Source: Hofstenia miamia (Eukaryota > Xenacoelomorpha > Acoela > Hofsteniidae). From it: DNA of 64,000 nucleotides. The stretch is taken from the NCBI GenBank assembly GCA_900660155.1, contig CABFPE010000512.1:105059-169058 (forward strand), in the 5' to 3' direction. A program made the translations under genes and the position numbers. Positions 47,130 through 59,190 of the stretch are shown piece by piece (positions within the stretch are counted from its first letter, which is position 1; each line of letters begins with the position of its first letter). A model generated the notes under the pieces. The model saw only the letters and a program-made list of their open reading frames with translations. It did not search any database and was not told the DNA's origin.

Positions 47130-48799
47130 GTAGCATCATCCAAAAAGGCAACTAAAAGCTGAATAACGTCGAATGATTATCAATTGAAATTAATTGTAAA
47201 AAATTTAGTTAATGAACTTTAGTTTATTTTTGTAAAATGCAACTAAGATTTAATATTGGTCAAAATAAGAAACTTGTTAGCCGATCAAGAGGTAATTGAC
47301 AAATTAAATTGAGCAAACTAATGCTTACGTATGAACAGCTATATTGGCAGACGAATCATTTGAATTTTAAAATCGGCAGGTACTTTTTGTAGAAATTTTA
47401 TATATAGTTTTGATTCAACCATAATTTTGATGAACAATAAATTCTTCGGAGTTTATTTAATTTTCATTTCTACTTTATCTGGTTTGATTATTTAANNNNN
47501 NNNNNNNNNNNNNNNNNNNNNNNNNNNNNNNNNNNNNNNNNNNNNNNNNNNNNNNNNNNNNNNNNNNNNNNNNNNNNNNNNNNNNNNNNNNNNNNNNNNN
47601 NNNNNNNNNNNNNNNNNNNNNNNNNNNNNNNNNNNNNNNNNNNNNNNNNNNNNNNNNNNNNNNNNNNNNNNNNNNNNNNNNNNNNNNNNNNNNNNNNNNN
47701 NNNNNNNNNNNNNNNNNNNNNNNNNNNNNNNNNNNNNNNNNNNNNNNNNNNNNNNNNNNNNNNNNNNNNNNNNNNNNNNNNNNNNNNNNNNNNNNNNNNN
47801 NNNNNNNNNNNNNNNNNNNNNNNNNNNNNNNNNNNNNNNNNNNNNNNNNNNNNNNNNNNNNNNNNNNNNNNNNNNNNNNNNNNNNNNNNNNNNNNNNNNN
47901 NNNNNNNNNNNNNNNNNNNNNNNNNNNNNNNNNNNNNNNNNNNNNNNNNNNNNNNNNNNNNNNNNNNNNNNNNNNNNNNNNNNNNNNNNNNNNNNNNNNN
48001 NNNNNNNNNNNNNNNNNNNNNNNNNNNNNNNNNNNNNNNNNNNNNNNNNNNNNNNNNNNNNNNNNNNNNNNNNNNNNNNNNNNNNNNNNNNNNNNNNNNN
48101 NNNNNNNNNNNNNNNNNNNNNNNNNNNNNNNNNNNNNNNNNNNNNNNNNNNNNNNNNNNNNNNNNNNNNNNNNNNNNNNNNNNNNNNNNNNNNNNNNNNN
48201 NNNNNNNNNNNNNNNNNNNNNNNNNNNNNNNNNNNNNNNNNNNNNNNNNNNNNNNNNNNNNNNNNNNNNNNNNNNNNNNNNNNNNNNNNNNNNNNNNNNN
48301 NNNNNNNNNNNNNNNNNNNNNNNNNNNNNNNNNNNNNNNNNNNNNNNNNNNNNNNNNNNNNNNNNNNNNNNNNNNNNNNNNNNNNNNNNNNNNNNGGTTG
48401 CTTTATTAAATAAAAACAACAAACACTTTACAACTCTGAGTTTAAGTCAGTTACAACTTTACTTGAGTGCACACACCGAGCTAACGTAAGGCATACATAA
48501 TTAATCCCAGTTGAGCTGAGATGGTGATGTGGACTCAACCATCGTTGCAGAAGAGGAGGAGCTGTGTTGTGGAGATCGGCTTCGGGCAGGAGCCCATGGA
48601 ACAACTGAAGAGGAAACATCATACTGCCCAGTCACCTAAACAGTGAAGGTTAATACCCAAGTACTTAATTAACATAACTAGTTAATAAGAAAGAAAAGTT
48701 TGATGGATCAACAAATGGGTAACACCTCACCCGCAGTTTACTAAGCATCCCTTAACAGTGATTAGACACGGCGTAACAAGCTAGGTGGAGGATGTTACA
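47130..48799 (+). mobile_element. Nested LTR insertion (solo LTR or short element of the copy-1 subfamily)
   Basis: Starts TGTAGCATCATCC at 47130 and ends GGATGTTACA at 48799, with ATAT on both sides. The left part resembles 8051-8415, and the right part resembles 12039-12373 (GAGTTTAAGTC, GAGCTAA, GTTGAGCTGAG, CACCCGCA). A 900-N gap in the middle hides its content. Gap lengths of 900 may be nominal, so solo LTR versus short element is undecided. Confidence 0.85.
47496..48395. other. Assembly gap (900 N)
   Basis: Run of N within the nested LTR insertion. Confidence 1.
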
Positions 48800-51700
48800 A
48801 TATACCCTCTCTTTGTTATCATTTTCCAATAGTATCTCTTTTGTCTTTTTATAATCATCATGCTGAACTATCACTTTTGCATCTTTCTCAGTATTTATGT
48901 AAGTCTTGTATTCATATAGGAACGTCTTGGTGATTTTTACATTTTTCAGTATCCTCCAACATGAGAGTACCATTGGAATCAACACTGTTTGTGGTGGGGT
49001 ACATATGAGGATTTTGGTTCTTATTTGTTTCTCTATTTCTCTGTAGTTTTGTGATGTTGTCAGTGCTGTTGCTAGTCCAATTGTAGCTGGGTAATTCATT
49101 TTGCTTCTGCTCATTCTCATCTGGATATTGTCATTCAGTTCTATTTTTGATGTGATACATTCTACATCCACTGCTAATTGGTTATATGGCTTTAGCATTT
49201 CTTCCAATTCTGTCTCCGTGAACACTTCTGTGAACATTAACTTCATTGAGGCTACTGTTTGCTCTTCTTTTACATATTGGTAATTCCTCAAGGGAATCTT
49301 CTTTTTTTCCTTTGTTATTTTTATGTCGACTAAAAATCTCTCATCATCCATATAAATCCATTTCATAGCATGTTCTGGTTTGGAGGCTCCCGATTTCTCT
49401 ATGTTTATCCTATCTATCTGTTGCTGTGCTTTTGGTGATAAGATCAGTTGTGTCAACATTAATAATTCCTCTTCCTCTAACATTTCTTTTTGTGTTTTTG
49501 TTGTCATCTTGCAGACTTCCACTGGTTTGGTTATACCTTCCCTTTGCATCATCTCTGCACTCTTGATGATTTTCACAAATGTGCAGCAAGGGGTCTCTTT
49601 TTATTATCTCTTCATGTCCAGTTCTAATGTTTGTTGAATCTCTTTATCTTTCATCATTGCTATGATTTCTTTTGTATCTATGATTTTGCATTTGATGATT
49701 TTCTTTGTTGTAATCCAGGGTTCTGTCTTGACCTGTCTTAGTTGCGTTTCCAATGTTGCGCCCCACATGTATTTCCTCATGGGTTCATCAAATACCATTA
49801 TCTCTTCTGGCCCAATCCATGTCTTGTTTGCTATGTCCACTGCTGACATTCTTCTGAGTGGGCTTTTGTTAATAATTAATCTACTGATCATCTTTTCTAT
49901 CTCCTGCATTGGTTTTTTGTTTTTGTCTGGGGATGTCAGCTTCTCCACATGCCCTTTTAATAACCAATTTTTCATTTGCGTGTTCACCAGAGATAGAGCT
50001 ATTTTGTATCTTTTTGATTTCACTAGTCTGTGGCGTCCTGCTCCAGAAATTGGTAGCCTTAATTCTTGTTCTTGTGTTGTGAAAATTGCTAGGATCTATG
50101 CTGAGGTTCTAAATCTTATCTCCAGGGTTTTCTTTTCTTCAAATAACATGTTTTTGAAATCTTTTGTCAAGCTTAACTCATATGCTCAGTTGATCTCTGA
50201 CAGTGCCACTTCAACTGTTTTGTGATATTTTCTCAATGGAGCTTCAATGTGTATCTCTGGCCATTCTTCTTCTGTCTTCTTTTGTAACTTCATTTCATTC
50301 CATATTTCTTGTATTCTCTATATATGTTCCTGCCTTTGCATGAGGCTGCACTTGATGAATAGTGTATTCATTCTCTCTACACCCTCTGCAATTGTTGTCA
50401 TTTCTATCATTTTTACCTGTTTGAATAAGTTGATGGCTATGCATGGGTCTACCATCAGTCTACAATAGGCTACCCAGTAATGAATTTGTAAGTCTAAACA
50501 AATCAATTCTGCGACCCTTTCTTTTGTTGTTAGTTTCTCCCATAGGAACATGTGTTCAACTTGTATTTGTAATTCTCTCAGGAACAGTGGTAGTTCTGTG
50601 AATGTTGTTCTTGTGATGATCACTATCCTTATGCCCTGCACTCAAGCCATTCTTAAGGTTTGATATATTTGCTTTTCTAGATTTTTATTATACTCTTTTT
50701 CTTTCAGAATAGGGATAATCATTAGATTATCTTTGTTGATATTGATCTCCAGTATTTTCCCAATTTGTTCAATGTATGCCATGATTGCTTGGGCTGTCTC
50801 TAGTGTGAAGTTGTCATTGAAAGTTACATGAACCATGCTGTGCATATATTGTCGTTCCACTGTTTTGTCCAGTTCTCTTTGATAGCTTATAATCTTGTTG
50901 ACCATTGGTCTTTTCTGCATATCTAATACTATTGGTAGATTCCTGCCCTCTGTCTTCGCTATCTTTAGAATGTAACTTTTTGTTTCTGGTGACAGCTTTT
51001 GGTACGCATTAGTTCTCATTTTCATCATTCCCATGAAGTAGGGGTACAGGGTTTCCCTGTCTATTTTTGACATTCTTTTCTCTCCATCTTTTGAGCACAC
51101 TGTTCTTTCAGATGTGCTTTCAGAGGGGGCGTGTTGCTGTGTAATCCGTAATGGTCTACTGGTGCTCTGCTCACCATCAAGTGAGTCCATGCTGATGGTT
51201 TCAAATGAATCGCCCTAAAGTTGGCTCACAGTTGGCACTTTCAGCAATTGACCAGTTGTGGGTTCCGCCAATACATCAGCCTCAAATTGCTTTCATATGT
51301 GCATGGTTCTTTGCCCACTTTCACCTTCCCCTGGAACTCCAATTGTTGCACTGCCCTCGAATCAGCAAGGTGGACTGGAGGGAAAGTTGTGCTGCATTTC
51401 ACCAGTTCTCTGTGTGCCTTTGAATCAGTGGTGCAGATCTCTGGGATGTTCACTGGTTCTCTGCTTGCCCTCGAATTGGCAGTGCAGATCTCCAGTGGGA
51501 GAGGCATTATGTCTTTTTGTATCCCTGCCCTCAAATCAGCCTTGGGGACTACTCAGACGCCTTCTCACTCTGCGCCTCTGATTAGTCGTCAGTTGGTTCT
51601 CATCCCTTCTGTCTTCCATTGGACATCAGTTCAAGGTTGTCTTTGTATTCTTCTCTGTGGGTTTTGACATGGTCATCTCCTTGGGTTTTTGGGTTTGGCA

Positions 51701-51905
51701 CACTCTCTTCCTCATTGGCTGTTGCATCTTGTTTGATTTTCCTAAATTCAGACAATAAATTCATATCCCATATTTCATGGTCATATATATATTTATCTCT
51801 TGCTGCCCATTTTGGCAGCACTCTCCTTTGTATCTCGTCATTACCAATATTTGCCTCAAATTCTTCATCAAAGCCTTCCTCTGGTAGACTATCTAATTCA
51901 CTCAT
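48800..51905 (-). pseudogene. Extra 3' coding region of Gypsy copy 2, proximal pieces
   Basis: After integrase, several open stretches on the minus strand (51600-51905, 50642-51190, 50318-50641, 49604-50023, 48752-49576) encode charged, methionine-rich protein: KLSPETKSYILKIAKTEGRN, MVHVTFNDNFTLETAQAIMA, IWMDDERFL-like and LKPYNQLAVDVE. No signal peptide, membrane segment or cysteine-rich ectodomain is visible, so an envelope is not supported. Function unknown. Broken in a few places, apart from the nested insertion. Confidence 0.65.
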
Positions 51906-51991
51906 ATCATATACAATTTCATTACCATTAACTAACTTATTTTAAACTTGGCATTTTCATCTAATATCAATTCCTCAATATCGGCCATTGC

Positions 51992-53380
51992 TCATTTTAA
52001 GTTTTGAAAGTACAATAATCTACCATTAGTTAGCATATATTTGTTATTTGGTAATATTTGCGTTATTTTATATGGACCTGACCACACTGTTTTTAACTTT
52101 TGGACCTGGTTTGTGTCTATCAGTTTCATAGGTGTAAATGTGTAGACTGTGTCACCTAGTTTATGCATGTGACCGCAAATTTTCTTATTGTAGTTACACT
52201 GTTGTCTCACTGCCGATTTCTTTGTGTTACGGCACATCATCTCGTGTATTGCTGTTATCCAATTCCTCAGTTGGTTCACATATTGGTTATCCAGTTTCCC
52301 ACTGTAGGCGAAGTATTGCATTGATAATGGTGTTGCCACTTCTCTGCCAAACATGGCTTTGAATGGTGTTATCCCAGTCGTCGAGTGTACGGATGTATTG
52401 TAAAAGTACTCAATCATTTCAATTGCTTCTCTCCATTTGCGACCTCCTACCCTTGAAGTTGTAACTCTGATCAGCTTTATCAGGGTTCTGTTTAGTCTCT
52501 CCACTGCACTGTTTGCCTGTGGGTGGTATGCTGTTGTTCTCTCATTTATGACTTCCAATAGGCGTGCCATTTCCTGGAACAAGTTGCTTTTGAATTGGGG
52601 CGCCTTTTCAGTAATTATTGTCTCCATTGGCCCGAATTTCAGAATCCAATCCTTCACCACGATGTAGGTGGTTGTTTTGGCCATTGTATTCCTCATCAGA
52701 ATTAACTTTGCATACTTGGTGAAGTTGTCCACCATCACCAACAGGTACTGATATCCTTCCTCATCTTTTGACAACATTTCTAAATCTATGTGTACAATCT
52801 TGTTTGGTTGCATTGCTATGATCTTCTCTAGAGGTGCCCTCTGTATCGGAAAATGTGGTTTGTTATGGAGGAGACATTTCATACATTTGTAAATTATTTC
52901 CTCTGTGACCTTCTGTATCACCATTGTGAAGAATCTTGCATTAAACGTGCTTTCCATTTGCATGATGCCTAAATGGCCCTTCTCATGGATTTTCTTTACT
53001 AATTCACATTTGAAATACTCTGGTATTGCAATTCTGTTACTTTGTCCTTCCACATATAGGAGTCTGTTCCTGTTCCTCTTCCATTTGTACATCTCATAGT
53101 AGCTCATGGTTAACTTTGATATTTTCAGATTTGGCTCCTGTAATTTCTTTATGATTTCAATTAATATCACGTCATCTTTCTGTTTTTCTATGATCTCTAA
53201 CTCTGATATTTCTTCCTTTATTGTGATTGGTAGTACTGCTTGTCTCTTCTTATCAATGATCATCTCTGGCAGCTCCTTGTACTCCGTGTGTGGTAAAAAT
53301 TGGAATTGTTTCTTCTCTCCATCTTCTTTGGTTGCATCCCTCTGATACTTGGGAAGCATGGTCCAAAAATCAGCGTTCAT
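51992..53380 (-). pseudogene. Gypsy copy 2 integrase
   Basis: The longest open stretch of the window, 462 codons. An HHCC zinc-binding region (HEKGHLGIM, CMKCLLHNK) is followed by the catalytic core with IVHIDLEML, YLLVMVDNFTKYAKL, ERTTAYHPQANSAVERLNRT and FYNTSVHSTTGITPF, and a C-terminal GPYKI-type domain (KTVWSGPYKITQIL). It is a Ty3/Gypsy integrase. The upstream part of this frame lies at the RNase H boundary. Confidence 0.95.
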
Positions 53381-53577
53381 ATGCAGTGTTCCTCTTCAGT
53401 GTTTGATGGTGAAGGTGAATTCATTTAGATTTTCAATCCATCTTGACACTATTCCTGATTTATCGCCCAAGAATTTTTTGAGCCAAGCAAGTCTGCTGTT
53501 GTTGGTGCAAACCCTAAATTGTCGTCCTATTAGGAAGTGTCTGAATTTCTTTATGCTCTTGATCAGTGCCAGCATCT

Positions 53578-54680
53578 CTAGTTTTTTGATCCATAGTTCT
53601 CTTCACTAGATTTCAACTTGTGACTGAAGAATTGTATGGGTACTTCCTTGCCATGCTTTAACTGGCCCAGTGTTGCTCCGATCACTACCTTGCTAGCATC
53701 ACAGTCTAATATGAAGGTCTCGTTGTAGTTAGGAGTGTTTAATGATGGCAATTTTGCTAACTCCTCTTTTATCTTGTCCAGCTCCTCCTGCTCCTGGCAT
53801 GTCCATATAAATGGTACCAATTTTCTCATCAGGCGCGTCATCTTGGCAGTCTTCCCCGCAATGTTGGGGATGAACATGCCATAGTAATTGAATAAGCCCA
53901 TTATTCTTTGGATGTCTTTATTGTTGTTTGGTTTCTGTATTCTCCTGATCATATCTCTTGCATTGTCCTTCATGCATATTTGCCCTTTCTCAATGACTCG
54001 TCCAAGAAATACAATCTTTTCTTTTAAAATGTCACACTTATTTCTGTTGATTCTCAGACTGGCTTTTTGCAGGATTGATAGTGTTTGCTCTAGCTTCTGC
54101 AGGTGTTCCTCGATCATGTTGCTGGTCACAATGATGTCATCAATGTATGCATTTACTCTGTCCTCCATTTTATGTTTCTTATTTTTCAGCACTTTTGTTA
54201 TATATCTCTGCAATGTTGTGGACGCATTGCATGAACCAAATGCCATAGATATATATTCATATAGGCCATAGGGAGTTATGAATGCCATCTTTTCTATATC
54301 TTCTTCTTCCATTCTTACCTGCCAATACGCCTTGCATAAATTGATTGATGTGAATTACTTGTGTTTGCTCACTTTGTATAGCATGTCCTCTATCCTGGGC
54401 AGTGGGTATGAATCTTTTTTCATTACCTCATTCAGCTTCTAGAAGTCTATGCATAACCTGTGTTTATCTCCTTGTTTCATGAATACCGTCAGTGCGGCAT
54501 ATGGACTTTCACAAGGTCATATTATCTTGTTATCAATCAATTCGTTGAGTATCCTATTGTATTTGTCCTTCATCTGCTCTGGTACTCACCTTGCTGGCAG
54601 TTTTATTGGTTTATTTGTTGTAGTAATGATCTTGTGTGTTTCGCCAATCACTTGTCCCACACTTATTTCTCCATAGTTGA
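53578..54680 (-). pseudogene. Gypsy copy 2 reverse transcriptase and RNase H start
   Basis: From 54312 the frame is open for 244 codons: FITPYGLYEYISMAFGSCNA, the catalytic block YIDDIIVTSN, HLQKLEQTL, KCDILKEKIVFLGRVI and, at the RNase H start, FILDCDASKVVIGATLGQL. Earlier RT blocks (KLPAR-like, and DLCKAYWQVR-like near 54320) lie upstream to about 54680. RNase H continues to about 53390. Typical Ty3/Gypsy order. Confidence 0.92.
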
Positions 54681-54859
54681 ATATTCTTTTGTGTCTCTCT
54701 AGTTGTTGTAATTGTGCTGCACTCAGATGTTGGTATTCCTCTTCTGCCAATTTGGGTATTTTGTATTAATCTTCTTCTTTGGCTTTGGTCCCTCTGCCCT
54801 TGAGTCAGCTGTGGGGAGTACTCACTACATCAATTGTTTTTGTCCACTTGCCCTTGAGT

Positions 54860-55660
54860 CAGCAGTGTGGAGTACCTCCTGTTTTTGTTTGTAAGTCCTT
54901 GAGTCGACCATACAAACTACTCTGCTCATCAATGTCCTCCATTGCTCTCCAAATAGCTTTGATACTGGATCTGAGGTATTGTCCAAATAGTTGTACATTT
55001 GCTTTCTTTATGTTGATATTCTGATTCATTGCATTTAGTATGGGGACTTTACCTTTGCTGTTTTTTATTGTGCACATGCTTGATGGCATCGACACTCTTT
55101 TTGAATTGATCCCTTTATTGTTATAAATCATTATGTCAGCTGTTATTGTTTCTTCAGTTTTCACTCCATGCATGCTCCATTGATACAGTTGCAGTTTTAT
55201 ATCTTACTCCAGTTTGAAGACTATAGTTGATGGTTTTCTTTCCTGCTCTTCAATTTCGATTTCTTTCTCTCATACTTTAATCATTCTGTCAGCATAATTT
55301 ATCACACATCTGTTCTTTTGTCAGGAAGTCATCCCCTAATATCACTTCATAGGGCAGTAAGCTGTTATAGGTGTCTATTACCACTAGTGTTTGCTCAAAG
55401 GTTGTATTTTCTATTCTAATATGTACTGCCTCAATCTTGCCTTTTGTGTCAATATAGTCTCCAGAAGCATTAATTAATCTTTTGCTTGAACATTGTAGAT
55501 CTTCTCATTTAAATCCCAGTTTTGTTGTGCATTCATCTGTTATTATTGATGTTGCTACTCCCGTATCAATTGTTGCTTTTGTTAAAATCCCATTTATCAT
55601 TATCATAATCATGTTAATGTTGTCCAGATTTGTCATGATCATTATCAGTGCTTGGTTTTT
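54860..55660 (-). pseudogene. Gypsy copy 2 protease region
   Basis: Between gag and RT. The retropepsin-like blocks (ATIDTGVATS-like start, VVIDTYNSLLPYEVILGDDF-like end) read near 55320-55600, matching the protease remnant of copy 1. The 104-codon frame at 54859-55173 covers the linker before RT. Confidence 0.6.
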
Positions 55661-55677
55661 TTGAGTTAGCACTCTGG

Positions 55678-57157
55678 CTAGTTTTCCAATTCTTCCTCCG
55701 TTTGGGGGTCCTCTGCCACTTCCAATTCAGATTCAATTATATCCTCTTCATCATAAATTGCCTCTTCCTCTCCAATCATTTTGATTTGTTTTTTGCATTC
55801 ATCCTTTCTGTGTCCTTTCTGTCCACAGATGTAGCATTTTATGTCTCTTTCTCTTATTTTTCTCGGTTTCCCATCCTTATTTTTTATGTTGATGAGTTTC
55901 TCCACTTTCTTTTCTCTGTGTGCTTTGGTGTTCCCTGTTTGTGGTTTATAGTTGTTTCTCCATTATGTCTGCTTTTCCTTGTTCTATATCACCTTTTCAT
56001 AGATGTGGGCATTGTTCTCTATTGTTGCCTCTATGTCTACAGCCTTCCTAATCATCTTCTCTAACTTATTGTCTACATCAGATGTGTATAAGAGACAGGT
56101 GTACAGATGTTCTCTGGCATTCCTTTGCTGATATGAGAAAAGAGATCATACTTGGAATACTTGTTTTCCCTTGAACTAAGCATTAACAATCACTCTATCT
56201 GTTGGATATAATTTCAAATGTCATCCATCTTCCGCATTTTTGTAGAATTCAGTATGATTTGATATTGATTTTTGAAGCTTTCATTTTTGTAGTAGTCAAT
56301 GAAGTCTCTGATTAGTAATTTATAATCTCATTTTATGTCCGCATCCAAGAGCAAGTAATGTTGAGAGGCCACTCCTGTTAGGTACATTGGGAACCTTGCA
56401 GCTGCTGCCCTTTTGGTCACTTTTCTCTCCTGCATTGTGATCTCAAACATTTGCAGCCATTCCAGAAATGTTGGGTTGTAGCTGTCCACTTTCCTGTTAA
56501 ATTTTGGTAGAGTTGTCTTGGTGTGACTGTTTTCTGGCAGTATCAGGTTCTCATATACTGGTTTCTTTTGTCTATTTGTTTGTTCACTAACTGTGAGTTG
56601 GCTTGTCACCACTCTTATTATCTCATTGATAATCTTTCTTTTTTCCATTTCCTCTTCTTCCTCCATTTCTCTGGAGTGTTTTATAAAATTCGTAGGTGAC
56701 GCCTGTAATTTCATTTCTTCCCTCTGTTTGATTGTTTTTTCATCTATTGCTCTTATCTTCGGATTTTCTTCTCCATTTTCTCGTAGTTCTTTTTGTCTCT
56801 GTCTAACTCTGTTGATCTTAGTCTGTCTCTGAGCTGTTCTATCTCTTGAGCTTGGATATCAATGTCCAAAATAAGTTGCCTGTTTGCATCTTCCAATTGT
56901 TGGCATATCTTCTCCCATTTCTGGTTTTGCTCCTGAAAAGCTTTGTTTGATTGTGCCAACTGGTTCATTAAGACCTTAATATCCCTTTGAAAATTTTCAC
57001 ATTGGTCATCCATTTTGATTTTTAGTTCACTCAGAGCATTCTCATTTTCTTGTTCCAATTTCAACATTCTCTCCATTAGTTGTTGTATTTCAGATCTCAA
57101 TAGTCTCCATCTCTTTTGTTTGGTGCAAGATGTTGTAGAATCTGCTACCAAGCGCAT
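55678..57157 (-). pseudogene. Gypsy copy 2 gag
   Basis: From right to left: a long coiled coil (56753-57157; QQLMERMLKLEQENENALSE and following heptads), a capsid-like block (56328-56714; LPKFNRKVDSYNPTFLEWL, GVASQHYLLLD), and a zinc knuckle (CYICGQKGHRKDEC) near 55790-55850, followed by an acidic tail. The matching order in copy 1 confirms the family. It contains the adapter-like sequence at 56080. Confidence 0.9.
56080..56098 (+). other. Exact Tn5/Nextera mosaic-end sequence (library artefact)
   Basis: AGATGTGTATAAGAGACAG, identical over all 19 bases to the transposase mosaic end used in tagmentation libraries. It lies inside the gag-like region, where copy 1 has no such sequence. This is almost certainly untrimmed adapter in the assembly. 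Confidence 0.95.
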
Positions 57158-58751
57158 TGATGTAGGTTAAGTGCTTCTCTAAATTACTGTTTCCTATTCT
57201 ATGTGGGTAGGGATGTATGTGTATTAGCTATTTGTTGCATGTATTTCTATTAATCTTTGTTTAACTGAAATAACCAAATACTGTTTAGGTACTTCACCAT
57301 CATAGCCTTTCATGATTTATGTTCAGGTGGCCTCTGGCACACTCCAATCTCTGCATTGCTTCAATTGTGTTTCCATTGTTGAAGTAGATAACTCCCAACC
57401 TCAGCTCATTGAAGTTCTTATGTGTTCACTATCCTAACTTGGTGTAGTTCTCAAATATGTATAACCTACGGTAGGCTATCCAGCCCTTTTCTGCCAATGT
57501 TAATTATTAACTACATGTAAACAATCAAATCAATAGCCAGCTAAATGGAGAAAAACTCCTATTTGTACATCTAACATAAATGCAGGTTCATGGTTTGGAT
57601 CAAGGACCCTCAAGTTGCTCCCAATATGCTTCCAAACCACTACTACTGCATTTACCATTTAGCTTGACATTCTTGACATTCTGTATAAATTAGCAAACCA
57701 ATATAAAATCTAAAGATAAGATTTTCAAAGAATTTACTTCAACAGTTTCCAAATTAATTTCAGCTTTATTTATACTCTAATTCAAAAGTACCTGTTGTTC
57801 AAAATTTGAATTTAGTTCATCTGCCANTCAATTGTGTTTCCATTGTTGAAGTAGATAACTCCCAACCTCAGCTCAATGAAGTTCTTATGTGTTCCCTATC
57901 CTAGCACAGTGCAATTCTCAATGATGATTGTAGCTGACTTAAACTCAATTTGTATTGTGTATCTATGTCACTTCGCAACCTTGCAATGTCACTAGCTGCT
58001 TAACAATTATTACTTAGCCATTACTGAAAACTATTGGCTTTAAATAATTTAATTAAAATGAGTTACTTAATAACTTGCAGCTTCCTACCTTACATTTAAA
58101 TAACATAATACATGCTTGGTCTATTTATTGGTCTATTATAGGTCACCTACATTTATGAAATAAAATATGTATAACCTATGGTATGCTATCCAGCTCGTTT
58201 CTGCCAATGTTAATTATTAACTACATGTAAATGATCAAATCAATTGCCAGCTAAACAGAGAAAAACTCCTATTTGTACATCTAACATAAATGCAGGTTCA
58301 TGGTTTGGATCAAGGACCCTTGGGTCACTCCCAATATGTTTCCAAACCACTACTACTGCATTTACCATTTGCTTGACATTCTGTATAAATAAGCAAACTG
58401 ATATAAAATCTAAAAATAAGATTTTCAAAGAATTTACTTCAACAGTTTCCAAATTAATTTCAGCTCTATTTATACTCTAATTCAAAAAGTACCTGTCATT
58501 CAAAATTTGAACTTAGTTCATCTGCCAAAATGGCTAAGAATAATGGAAGTGATTTTGCCCCCTTTGGTTAGTCAAATTATTTGATGACAAATACTAATTT
58601 GCTATACTATTTCTTGGTTGCATTTACAAAGATAATCTGATTATTAACTTAAATTTTTTTTCTAATTAACAATCATAATTTGATCTTAGTTTTGACTAAT
58701 CATCTGATCTTCTTTATTAATTAGCAGCATTATTCTTTGGATTATGTTACA
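57134..58751 (-). repeat. 5' LTR region of Gypsy copy 2, with partial duplication at an N join
   Basis: 57134-57826 matches 45569 to about 46262 almost exactly. After the N at 57827, 57828-58751 starts again from a mid-LTR point and runs to the LTR end. The second block is more diverged and has about 230 extra bases (57905-58165) that also occur in the copy-1 LTR subfamily. Probably two LTR haplotypes or contig ends joined, not a true tandem. Confidence 0.8.
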
Positions 58752-59190
58752 TTATGTCAGTGAAGGATTGAAAATTACAAAATTTTATAAAGCCCTCAAA
58801 TTTAAACAGTCACAATTACTAAAGCCTTATATCAACTTAAACACAGAGAAATGAAAAGCTGATATATTACTAGTGAGGATTTAGTGCAAGTCATGATTAG
58901 CCAAAAAGTTATTTTATGGAACAGACTAATCTATATTGGCATGGCAATACTTGATCTATTGAAATTAATTATGTTTAAGTTTCATTACAAAGTTATGAAG
59001 CCATTTTTTAAAAATAGAATCATAATATTTTATTCTGACATGGATTCTCTAATGTACAAAATTAAATCAGATAATTTGTACACCAAGCTAGGCCCACTTT
59101 CACACCACTTAATTTCTCCAATTACCCTGAATGTTCACTTTTATACAGTAATAAAAATAAAAAGTATATCTGAAAATAAAAGATGAGTTG
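58752..59190 (+). pseudogene. Polinton DNA polymerase B, C-terminal part
   Basis: The remaining polymerase blocks: YIGMAILDLLKLIMFKFHYK (KLxMYxFHY type) and the catalytic IIFYSDMDSLMYKI (YxDTDS type), followed by a few tens of residues. It starts directly at the TTAT target copy of the Gypsy insertion. Confidence 0.88.

Larger units (their letters stand above)
45569..58751 (-). mobile_element. Ty3/Gypsy element, copy 2, inserted in Polinton polymerase (fossil)
   Basis: A long LTR retrotransposon on the minus strand. Left LTR 45569-46484 and right LTR region 57134-58751 are in the same orientation. TTAT flanks both sides (45565-45568 and 58752-58755). LTR ends are TGTAGCAT and ATGCTACA. A polypurine tract (GAGGAGGG) abuts the 3' LTR. 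Parts in element order: gag, protease, reverse transcriptase, RNase H, integrase, then a long extra coding region. The LTR copies at 45569 and 57134 are nearly identical, so the insertion is young, but the coding region has several breaks, plus a nested insertion at 47130-48799. Confidence 0.93.

Noticed and set aside
49662-50225. 187-codon plus-strand frame with hydrophobic stretches that could pass for a membrane protein
   Set aside because: It is antisense to the Gypsy extra coding region; the hydrophobicity comes from complementing lysine- and glutamate-rich codons.
55648-56064. 138-codon plus-strand hydrophobic frame
   Set aside because: Antisense to the gag zinc-knuckle and acidic tail region.
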